NCBI GenBank assembly: GCA_031548675.1
Contig: JAVBQU010000132.1
Coordinates: forward strand, 1-6,437
From: JAVBQU01 sp031548675
GTDB lineage: Bacteria > Bacteroidota > Bacteroidia > Bacteroidales > P3
DNA: 6,437 nucleotides
Direction: 5' to 3'
Shown: piece after piece, positions 1 through 6,437 of the stretch
How positions within the stretch are numbered: position 1 is the stretch's first letter
Layout of the letters: every line of letters begins with the position of its first letter
Position numbers and translations under genes: made by a program
Notes under the pieces: generated by a model
What the model was told of the DNA's origin: nothing
The model's input: the letters and a program-made list of their open reading frames with translations, nothing else
The model's database searches: none

Positions 1-1
1 G

Positions 2-517
2 CCTCATACAGACAGTGCTTGGGTTGCGGATTGGAAATATCTATCAAACCGTATTGTGGACGAAAACAGACCTGCTGTTGCCGGATTTGGTATTTCGGAT
101 ATAGAAAATGGCGGAGATATGACGAAATCCATTATCAAGAATCCGGAATTCAACTTTATGGTTGCTGCCTACAATTTGGATAAAACGGAACAAAGCCAAT
201 TTGCTAAAATCAAACAATTACATGATAAAGCTTTGACTAAGGGCTATACATTGATAGTACTTACTGCTACTCCTAAAGATAAAATTGAAGCCTTCAAAAA
301 AGCGAATCATCTTGAAGATATAATGTTCTACAATACCGACGATGTAGCCCTAAAAGCTATGGTAAGAGCTAATCCCGGTCTAGTTTTGATGAAAGATGCC
401 GTAGTGATTATGAAATGGCATTGGCGGAATATTCCTGATTTTGAAAAAATGAATTTTGCAGAAATGGAAAAACACGCTTTGGACGTGAATAAAAAATTAG
501 AGGGGAAAAAGAAGTAA
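2..517 (+). CDS. BT_3928-family (DoxX-type) protein, C-terminal part, 5' end outside window
   Basis: The reading frame is open from the left edge (first full codon at base 2) to TAA at 515-517, giving 171 residues of a longer protein. The visible part resembles the C-terminal thioredoxin-fold domain of the Bacteroidales BT_3928 family, whose N-terminal part is a DoxX-like membrane domain. Supporting segments are GFGISDIENGGD, a strand/helix pair ending LIVLTATPKDKIEAF, FYNTDDVALKAMVRANPG, and LVLMKDAVVIMKWHW. Family knowledge places the protein in the inner membrane; its biochemical role is not established. The visible part has no cysteine, so it has no CXXC redox site and is unlikely to be a classical thioredoxin. 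An in-frame GTG at 56 could pose as a start, but coding sequence continues upstream of it. The protein ends in a lysine-rich tail. It is followed 19 bases later by a terminator, so it is the last gene of its transcript. The family call is from remembered sequence similarity. Confidence 0.8.
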   Translation, partial: PHTDSAWVADWKYLSNRIVDENRPAVAGFGISDIENGGDMTKSIIKNPEFNFMVAAYNLDKTEQSQFAKIKQLHDKALTKGYTLIVLTATPKDKIEAFKKANHLEDIMFYNTDDVALKAMVRANPGLVLMKDAVVIMKWHWRNIPDFEKMNFAEMEKHALDVNKKLEGKKK

Positions 518-536
518 TTTTCTTGTTTTCAAAACG

Positions 537-575
537 AAAGAGCTGCGAATATGGGATTTATTCGCAGCTCTTTTT
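537..575. terminator. Rho-independent terminator between convergent genes
   Basis: A perfect 14-bp stem (AAAGAGCTGCGAAT at 537-550 with ATTCGCAGCTCTTT at 560-573) encloses a 9-base loop. The 3' arm runs into TTTTTATTTA on the plus strand, a good U-tract for ending the upstream gene. Read on the minus strand, the same hairpin is followed by the looser CGTTTTG, so it may also stop transcripts from the leftward ABC transporter gene, though less efficiently. No better terminator was seen between 576 and 657. Confidence 0.88.
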
Positions 576-657
576 ATTTATAGCGTTCTATAATTTACAT
601 CTTTGTGCATTACACTTTATATAGTCCCCCTGTGTATCTTGTATCTAAAATCTATAT

Positions 658-2376
658 TTACCTTACTCCCGGTATGGAAGCTATCAGTTTTTGGGTATAA
701 GCTGTTTGAGGCGATTTATAAATAACATCGGGGTCTCCTTCTTCTACTATTTTCCCTGACTGCATTACCAGCATTCTATCGGACATAAATTTTACCACCG
801 ACAAATCGTGGGATATAAAAATATAAGTAAAATGATAATCATTTTTCAAATCATTCAACAAATTAATTACCTGTGCTTGTACTGATACATCCAAGGCAGA
901 TACCGATTCGTCGCAAATAATCAGCTCGGGCTGCAAGGCTAAAGCCCGTGCAATACATATCCGCTGACGTTGTCCGCCTGAAAATTCATGCGGATACCGA
1001 TTAAAATGAGCTGGCTGCAAACCTACATTTTCCAGAATTTCCAAGACTTTTTGCTTTCTTTGCACATCATTATCCCACAAGTGATGTACCCGCATAGGTT
1101 CGAGTATAGTTTCTCCTGCCGTGAAACGAGGATTGAGGGATGAATATGGGTCTTGGAATATAATTTGTAGTTTCCGCCTTATCTGACGCATTTCTTCGCT
1201 GGTATACTGCATTAAATCTTTGCCTTTATAGATAATTCTTCCGCTTTGGGCTTCTATCAAACGTAAAATATTTTTGCCCAAGGTACTTTTTCCACACCCC
1301 GACTCCCCTACCAAGCCTAAAGTTTCTCCTTCGTAAACCGAAAAGCTGATATCTTTAACTGCGTCAAATTTCTTTATGGCTTTTCCCCATAAATTACGCT
1401 GGGTTACAAATGAAGTAGAAAGATGTTTTATTTCCAATACCGGCAGCTGTGCATATAATTTCTCCCGCCGTACTTGGCGTTGATTCGCAGATATTATATG
1501 TTCTTCAAATGCATGGTTCTTATCCAAAAAATCGGCGACGGTAGGCAGTTTTTCCAAACGTTTATCCAACGACGGCTTGCAAGCCATTAAGCCCTGCGTG
1601 TAAGGATGCGTGGGATTTTGAAGTACTTCTTCTACGCTTCCTGTTTCTACAATATTTCCGCGATACATAACCAGCACTCTATCTGCAATTTCGGCTATAA
1701 CACCCAAATCGTGGGTAATAAATACAACACTCATTCCTGTTTTACGCTGCAAGCTCTTGAGCGTTTCCAAAATGCTTTTTTGTACAGTGACATCTAATGC
1801 AGTGGTCGGTTCGTCAGCAATCAGTATCGAAGGTTGTGAAGATATAGCCATCGCAATCATTACCCGCTGACGCTGTCCGCCCGAAAGCTGATGCGGATAG
1901 CTGTCAAAGGCTTTTTGCGGATCGGGCAGTAAAACCTCTGCAAATAAATCTAAAACCTTTTGTTTGGCTTCTTTCTTTTTCAGCTTCTGATGGTGCAAAA
2001 TAGCTTCCAGCATTTGTTCTCCGCATCGCTGCACCGGATTTAGGGCTGTCATCGGTTCTTGAAAAATCATGGTAATTTCGTTCCCCCGTATCCTTTGCAT
2101 CTCTTTCTCAGTCGATTTTAGTAAATCAATGTTAGAACCGTCTTTGGGTGTAAATATGATTTCGCCTGAATTAACTTTGGAGATTCCTTTATTTAGCAAT
2201 TGCATTACAGCCAGCATACTAACCGATTTTCCAGACCCTGATTCTCCCACTATGCCTAATATTTCGCCTTGTGCAAGAGAAAAGTCTACACCGTGCAGAA
2301 CTTCATTCCATCGGCTATCGGAATAAAAACTGATTTTCAGGTTGGAAATATTTAAAATAGGCTTGGTACTTTGCAT
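658..2376 (-). CDS. ABC transporter ATP-binding protein with two ATPase domains, peptide/nickel (Dpp/Opp) type
   Basis: A 572-residue cytoplasmic ATPase that would power import of di- or oligopeptides, or a related solute such as nickel chelates, through a membrane permease pair. It is a fusion of DppD-like and DppF-like halves, as in YejF and GsiA. Numbered from the ATG at 2376, half 1 has Walker A GESGSGKS (44-51), Q-loop Gln 106, signature LSGGQ (164-168), Walker B ending Asp188-Glu189 and H-loop His222. Half 2 has Walker A GESGCGKS (357-364), Q-loop Gln 408, signature FSGGQ (465-469), Walker B ending Asp489-Glu490 and His523. All key residues are present, so both ATP sites should be competent. 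After half 1 comes the motif HPYTQGLM, typical of the oligopeptide C-terminal extension; half 2 ends with the related AYTQKLIASIPG. The frame also allows a TTG start at 2397, seven codons upstream, but the ATG fits the domain start better. No permease or solute-binding gene is adjacent, so the substrate cannot be read from context. The stop is TAA at 658-660. Confidence 0.93.
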   Translation of the reverse strand: MQSTKPILNISNLKISFYSDSRWNEVLHGVDFSLAQGEILGIVGESGSGKSVSMLAVMQLLNKGISKVNSGEIIFTPKDGSNIDLLKSTEKEMQRIRGNEITMIFQEPMTALNPVQRCGEQMLEAILHHQKLKKKEAKQKVLDLFAEVLLPDPQKAFDSYPHQLSGGQRQRVMIAMAISSQPSILIADEPTTALDVTVQKSILETLKSLQRKTGMSVVFITHDLGVIAEIADRVLVMYRGNIVETGSVEEVLQNPTHPYTQGLMACKPSLDKRLEKLPTVADFLDKNHAFEEHIISANQRQVRREKLYAQLPVLEIKHLSTSFVTQRNLWGKAIKKFDAVKDISFSVYEGETLGLVGESGCGKSTLGKNILRLIEAQSGRIIYKGKDLMQYTSEEMRQIRRKLQIIFQDPYSSLNPRFTAGETILEPMRVHHLWDNDVQRKQKVLEILENVGLQPAHFNRYPHEFSGGQRQRICIARALALQPELIICDESVSALDVSVQAQVINLLNDLKNDYHFTYIFISHDLSVVKFMSDRMLVMQSGKIVEEGDPDVIYKSPQTAYTQKLIASIPGVR

Positions 2377-2401
2377 AATTCGTAAATGATTATGCAAAGT
2401 A
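2367..2401. repeat. 13-bp perfect inverted repeat over the ABC transporter start codon
   Basis: TACTTTGCATAAT (2367-2379) is the exact reverse complement of ATTATGCAAAGTA (2389-2401), separated by 9 bases. In the leftward mRNA the ATG start codon (2376-2374) lies in the 3' arm and pairs with CAU in the 5' arm, so a folded hairpin would hide it. The alternative TTG start at 2397 lies in the 5' arm. There is no U-tract after the hairpin in the leftward direction, so it is not an ordinary terminator. It may be a dimeric repressor operator or an RNA element that limits translation; the sequence does not decide between these. Confidence 0.75.
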
Positions 2402-2428
2402 AATACTTTTTCGGCTAAATATTATATA

Positions 2429-2481
2429 CTTAAGCAAGATATAGCTTAAGCATAAGGTTTGAACAAAATTCAGCTATATCT
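2429..2481. repeat. Overlapping inverted repeats upstream of the ABC transporter gene
   Basis: CTTAAGC (2429-2435) and GCTTAAG (2444-2450) form a 7-bp inverted repeat with an 8-base spacer. AGATATAGCT (2437-2446) is the exact reverse complement of AGCTATATCT (2472-2481), with 25 bases between. The two pairs share 2444-2446, so they could not both form as full hairpins. The location, 50 to 105 bases in front of the leftward gene, fits an operator or leader structure, but AT-rich spacers give short palindromes by chance. No clear TAnnTTTG box was found on the minus strand here. Confidence 0.35.
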
Positions 2482-2606
2482 GTTTTATAAAAGTTATTTC
2501 AAAAATCAGGATTTTCACTTTAGCAGCTTATAAGCATATTATTTTGTAAAGTCTTGGTTTGTACACTAGATATAAACATATTTGCTTAATTTGTTAAAAT
2601 CTTTCT

Positions 2607-2637
2607 CTTGGATATAGTGAATTTATTCCTAATTTTG
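2607..2637 (+). promoter_or_regulatory. Bacteroidota-type promoter for the secreted protein gene
   Basis: CTTG at 2607-2610 matches the -33 element (consensus TTTG) with its essential TTG. After exactly 19 bases, TAATTTTG at 2630-2637 matches every fixed position of the -7 consensus TAnnTTTG. Transcription would begin near 2644, giving a leader of about 50 bases that is A/T-rich and lacks a Shine-Dalgarno sequence, as is usual in this phylum. Element sequence, spacing and position before the ATG at 2694 all agree. Confidence 0.72.
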
Positions 2638-2693
2638 TCCTTTTAATACAATTAGAATAACTAAATAATCAATTATTAATAAAAACCAACAAC

Positions 2694-3617
2694 ATGAAAA
2701 AGATTCTCTTTCTAAGTTTTGCTTTGTTAGTCTGTTCAGGGCTTCTCAAGGCACAAGATGTTCCCTATTATGGAACGCCATTTTATAAACAAGGCTTTGA
2801 TAGTACAACCATTGCAAAAGTAGGTTGGACTCAAACAAATGACACAACAGGAGGTGCTGCTGTTGTTACGTGGGGTCCAGATGACCTCAACGTAAATTTC
2901 AAATTTTCTAAAGCAGACCCTACAAGCCTTACTTCTGCTTTTGCCAAAGTTCCTAATAGTAGAATTGGAAGAACCACTTTAATATCCCCTATTATTAATA
3001 TGACAGGAAAAAGTAATATTTGCTTAGGTTTTTCTTTATATAATAATAGTCTTCCTAGCAATATGACTTTGGCTTGTGCTATCACTAAAGATGGAGGTAC
3101 AACTTGGGATACTATTTGGAATTTATTTAAGCCCACTGCATCTGATCAGCAATCTAGATATTTATTAGGTTTTAATAACAAAAGCTGGACTACTTATCAA
3201 ATATTTTTGCCTTCCAGCTATGACGGACAAACCATACAAGCCAAATTTATAGCTATTGTTCCTTCTCAATCTACAATTACGAACCTTTATCTGGATGGAT
3301 TTACATTATCGGAACGCAAAGATTATGATGCAAAGCTTATATCCTACAAAGTAAAAAATATGACCATAGATCCGTTGATAGGTGTCATTAACGCTACAGG
3401 AACTGCCATTCCTTATGCTGATGGTTTTATGAAAGAACCCATTACCTTTACGTTTAAAAATAATGGTACAAAGCCCATAGATAGCATTACTGTTTCTTAT
3501 TTACTTCAAGGAAATACACCTGTAAGTCAAAAATTCATGTTAGCTAATACACTTACCACAGGAAACTCTTTGACCTTAACTTTTGACACTTTATTAGATT
3601 TATCAACAACCGGCTGA
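2694..3617 (+). CDS. Secreted multidomain surface protein, N-terminal part ending at an in-frame TGA
   Basis: Read with the standard bacterial code this is a 307-residue protein, but it appears to be the front of a much longer one. The start at 2694 is followed by a signal peptide: MKK, a hydrophobic stretch ILFLSFALLV, then LKA-QD, with signal peptidase I cleavage likely after Ala20. Cys14 lacks a proper lipobox, so a lipoprotein is unlikely. Residues about 25-210 look like a jelly-roll (MAM-like or choice-of-anchor type) domain, with Trp-containing early strands (KVGWTQT, TWGPD, TTWDTIW) and a closing strand NLYLDGFTLSER. From residue 212 a CARDB/Ig-like domain begins (DAKLISYKVKN, then FTFKNNGTKPIDSITVSYLL), and the TGA falls before its last strand. 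A stop there would leave that domain incomplete. Such proteins in Bacteroidota are usually exported, often by the type IX system, and serve in adhesion or binding; the specific role here is unknown. A good promoter lies at 2607-2637. Confidence 0.82.
   Translation: MKKILFLSFALLVCSGLLKAQDVPYYGTPFYKQGFDSTTIAKVGWTQTNDTTGGAAVVTWGPDDLNVNFKFSKADPTSLTSAFAKVPNSRIGRTTLISPIINMTGKSNICLGFSLYNNSLPSNMTLACAITKDGGTTWDTIWNLFKPTASDQQSRYLLGFNNKSWTTYQIFLPSSYDGQTIQAKFIAIVPSQSTITNLYLDGFTLSERKDYDAKLISYKVKNMTIDPLIGVINATGTAIPYADGFMKEPITFTFKNNGTKPIDSITVSYLLQGNTPVSQKFMLANTLTTGNSLTLTFDTLLDLSTTG
3615..3617 (+). other. In-frame TGA interrupting the long surface-protein frame
   Basis: Codon 308 reads TGA (context GGC TGA AGT). 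The same frame is open for 307 codons before it and 940 codons after it to the window edge. The interrupted Ig-like domain continues directly on the far side, ending in LPNDQNRYND, which matches LPADQARYND near 5301-5330 in a later copy. In the repeat alignment the codon falls in the turn before the last strand. Single-base changes from GGA, CGA, AGA, TGG, TCA, TTA or a Cys codon would all produce it. All the tryptophans I read in this gene use TGG, so TGA is not a general Trp codon here. Confidence 0.85.
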
Positions 3618-6437
3618 AGTAAATCATTTTCTATCTATCTTGATTTGCCCAATGATCAAAACCGCTACAATGATACAAATTTAAATTATTATACAAACGG
3701 TACAAAAGGTATTATTTTACAAAACATATTAATTGCAACACCTCTCCCCTATTTTGCATTTTTAACTGGATTAGGAGACTGGGACAAAGAGGTCTATGCT
3801 ACAACCAACTATAAATGGCAATTTGATGCATCATCCGATGTTGTTCCCGCAATTAAACTTAATAACCCCACTATTTCAGGTGCAAACATAGAGGCGGCTA
3901 TAAGCCAACCATTCTTGTTTCAAGCAGGAAAAACCTATGATTTAAAATTTTCTGTCTATACAAGTTCTAAGGTTTTAACTGACAGTAATACTTTTGAAGT
4001 ATATATCTCTCCCGCAAAAGCCCCATCCTCCTATATACAAAGCAATCGTTTATTCGCTGCTACCAATGTAAAAAACGACAATACTTATAAAAATGTATTT
4101 GTCCGCTATACAGCAACTAAAGATACCGTTTATTATATCACATTTTTAGGAAAAGTAATACTTGGGGGAAAAGATATCTTTATAGAAGATGTTGTTCTTA
4201 GTGAGGTTAAAGAAAATGATATTCAAATTGTAGATGTTATAAATCCTGCAACCCCTAAATACAGCTATACTAATGCAGAACAGGTAACCGTACGTGTACG
4301 CAATAGCGGGTCTTCTGCTATAACTCAATGCAATATTTATTCTCAACTAGATACCAATACCGTCCGCATCAAAAATGTGGCAACTTCTATTAATGCAGGA
4401 GAAATTATTAATATTACATTAGATAATACTTATGACTTATCGGGCTACAGCACTAAGCTTTTAAAAACCTGGGTAAAAATGCCTAACGACAGCACTTCTT
4501 TTAATGACAGTATTGCTACATCTATAATCCCTATGTTGACTACTATCCCTTACACCGGTGTGGATTTTGCTAATAAAGTTGTATTAAGGTTACCGTATAT
4601 TGCAGACTACTGGACAGTTCTAGATAGCAATAATGATGGCAAGGTATGGGCAGCTAATTCAGGTATAAATCCCCCAACTTTCTTCTATAGTGGAGCCACT
4701 GGTTCAACTTCTAATGATTTATTATTCTCACGTCCATTGCACTTAAATGCTAATCAAATTGTAACTGTAAGTTTTCAAGCTAAAACCAGTGCCGCTGCAG
4801 GACGACTACCTTTAGCTGTAAATCTATACACCAAAACTAATAATCAATTTACATTAGTTCAAACTCTCTTTCAAAGACTTATCAGTGGAATTGCAGTTAA
4901 TACTTTTTATTTAAATGCAACAGCACCGACTGCAGGAGATTATTATGTCTGTTTTGAAACGCATGACCAAAGTAATCCCGGAACACAGTCACTTAGCATT
5001 CAAAATATTAGCATTACACCAGCTTTTGATAATGATTTAACTGTTTCAGAAATATTGTTTCCGGGAAATAGCGTTGCCGGTTTAGATAGCCTACCTGTAG
5101 GTTTAAGAGTAAAAAATATAGGATTAAGTCCTGTACATGATTTTACGATGGGATGCAGGGTTAATAAATCTACCACCGTTTTTACCATGTCCTCTACCGA
5201 CACCATTCAACCTTACCAAGAAAAAGTATATTATTTTGCCAATCAACCTGCTTTCAGAGCCACAGTAAATTTTAATGATACTCTAAAAGTATGGGTTTCA
5301 TTACCGGCAGATCAAGCACGTTATAATGACAGTTCTATTTTTGTAATTTCCAATGCTGCAGTTGAAACTATACTTCCCTACGCAGTAAATCAAGTGCCTA
5401 CTTATACTACTAATCTCTTATCTATAGATGGTAACCAAGATGGAAATAGATGGGCTTATGCATCGTCTGTATCATCCAGTGGGTTTAGTGCTTCGGGAAT
5501 TGGATTTTCATATGTAAGCAATGGAAAACCTGCTGATGACTATATTATAAATAAACAGTTGATTTTAAAGCCTACAAAGAAAATACGCTTAGACTTCAAT
5601 GCTACGATAGGAAATGCTACCAAACCCGCTAATATTGAGGTATTAATAGGTAAATCCAATCATGTTGAAAATATGACTTCCATAGCATCTTTCCCCGCTA
5701 TTGACGCCCAAAATTCAGGGGCCAATCATACCGTATATTTTACAGTTCCCGATAGTAATCATTATGCTATTGCATTTCACCTTACCGGAGATGCTCAAGG
5801 TTTAAAAATTTCAGATATCAAAGTAGATACTGTAAAGAGTATGCCTAATGTAAAAGTAGAAATGGTATATCCTGTTGCCAATGCCATCTACTCTGCAACC
5901 GATTCTATTACAGTAAAAGTAACCAATATGGATTCTGCGTATGTATCGGGTATTCCCTTAACTTTCCAAGTAAATAATCTAACTTACAATGTTGTTGCTT
6001 ACAATTCGGGAAATAGTGGTACTCTTAAAGGAGGTGAATCTTTTAACTATACTTTACGCAATATAAATTTATACAATCCCGGAACATATAATATTACTGC
6101 TTTTGCATCTGTAACTTCAGATTCTGACAGAAGTAACGATACCGCTAGAGTAAGCATAAACAGCTTACCTATTTTGGATGCAGGTATCACCAGTTTAATA
6201 TCTCCTGTTTCCGGCATCCCTGTTGCTTCCGCTCAAGTAACGGTTAAAGTGAAAAATATGGGTAAGGGTGATATTTCTCATTTCCCAATTACCTATCAAA
6301 TAGATGGATTAACACCTGTAACAGATACGATTACGGATACACTATCTACGAATGAAGAAATTACCTATACATTTACCACTCCTGTAAATCTTTCTGTTGA
6401 AAAATTATACTCTGTAAAAGTTTTTACAGGTTTGGCA
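3618..6437 (+). CDS. Continuation of the secreted multidomain protein after the TGA, 3' end outside window
   Basis: The frame stays open for 940 codons from the base after the TGA to the right edge; with the part from 2694 this makes 1248 codons including the stop. No new signal peptide follows the TGA, and the first in-frame ATG is far inside a domain (4479), so this is not an independent exported protein. Numbered from the start at 2694, jelly-roll-like domains lie near residues 345-505, 615-778 and 890-1050. They open with Trp-bearing strands (LGDWDKE/YKWQFD; DYWTVLDSNNDGKVW; DGNQDGNRW) and close with similar strands (DIFIEDVVL, SLSIQNISI, GLKISDIKV). CARDB/Ig-like domains follow at about 510-605, 779-879 and 1052-1149, plus a fifth from 1162 to the edge, with the core V-x-V-x-N (VRVRNSG, LRVKNIG, VKVTNMD, VKVKNMG). 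The role is probably surface binding or adhesion. A C-terminal type IX sorting domain would lie beyond the window and cannot be checked. Whether this part is translated depends on the TGA. Confidence 0.8.

Larger units (their letters stand above)
2402..2693. other. Divergent intergenic region
   Basis: These 292 bases separate the start of the leftward ABC transporter gene from the start of the rightward secreted protein gene. They are strongly AT-rich and contain no convincing coding sequence in any frame. They hold the inverted repeats at 2429-2481 and the rightward promoter at 2607-2637. No riboswitch or tRNA-like fold was recognised. The leftward gene must have a promoter here too, but I could not place it. 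Confidence 0.7.

Noticed and set aside
56..517. GTG at 56 as the start of a 153-residue protein
   Set aside because: The frame is open and protein-like upstream to the window edge, and the family has a further N-terminal membrane domain, so 56 is internal.
579..596. Small palindrome TTATAGCGTTCTATAA near the end of the transporter gene
   Set aside because: The stem is only 6 bp, AT-rich and lacks a U-tract, so it is unlikely to be a terminator; the hairpin at 537-573 is far stronger.
1606..2326. Plus-strand open frames at 1606-1797 and 2069-2326
   Set aside because: They lie antisense inside the well-supported ABC transporter gene and show no recognisable domain.
2377..2397. TTG at 2397 as the start of the ABC transporter ATPase
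   Set aside because: It adds seven residues not typical of the family and lies within the 5' arm of the palindrome; the ATG at 2376 is a better start. It cannot be fully excluded.
3615..3617. TGA as selenocysteine or as a reassigned tryptophan or glycine codon
   Set aside because: No obvious selenoprotein motif or SECIS-like hairpin is seen just downstream, and a structural surface protein is an unlikely selenoprotein. Only one in-frame TGA occurs in the window and the tryptophans read in this gene use TGG, so general reassignment is not supported.
2831..5206. Minus-strand open frames at 2831-3136, 4146-4346 and 5000-5206
   Set aside because: They are antisense to the continuous plus-strand surface-protein frame and have no family resemblance.

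Overview
The window looks like chromosomal DNA from an AT-rich member of the Bacteroidota, most likely order Bacteroidales. The evidence is the gene families (a BT_3928-type DoxX/thioredoxin-fold protein and a very large secreted protein built of alternating jelly-roll and Ig-like domains), the lack of Shine-Dalgarno sequences in front of the starts, A-rich leaders, and a good match to the Bacteroidota -33/-7 promoter (TTG, 19 bases, TAnnTTTG). No RNA genes, insertion sequences, CRISPR arrays or phage genes were seen.

Layout: (1) 2-517, plus strand: the C-terminal 171 residues of a BT_3928-family protein whose N-terminus lies left of the window. (2) 537-575: a perfect 14-bp hairpin terminator between this gene and the next, which converge. 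(3) 658-2376, minus strand: a complete ABC transporter ATPase with two nucleotide-binding domains of the peptide/nickel (Dpp/Opp) type. A 13-bp perfect inverted repeat covers its start codon. (4) 2402-2693: a divergent intergenic region with further inverted repeats and a recognisable promoter for the rightward gene. (5) 2694-6437, plus strand: a secreted multidomain surface protein running off the right edge. Its reading frame is open for 1248 codons except for one in-frame TGA at codon 308 (3615-3617).

The three genes do not form an operon: the first two converge and the last two diverge. The main point of interest is the lone TGA. The domain repeats continue in the same frame on both sides and no other lesion is visible, which suggests a recent nonsense mutation, a sequence error, or less likely a readthrough site. 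The second is the hairpin at the transporter's start codon, which could be an operator or a translation-control element. I did not identify a clearly new biological system.
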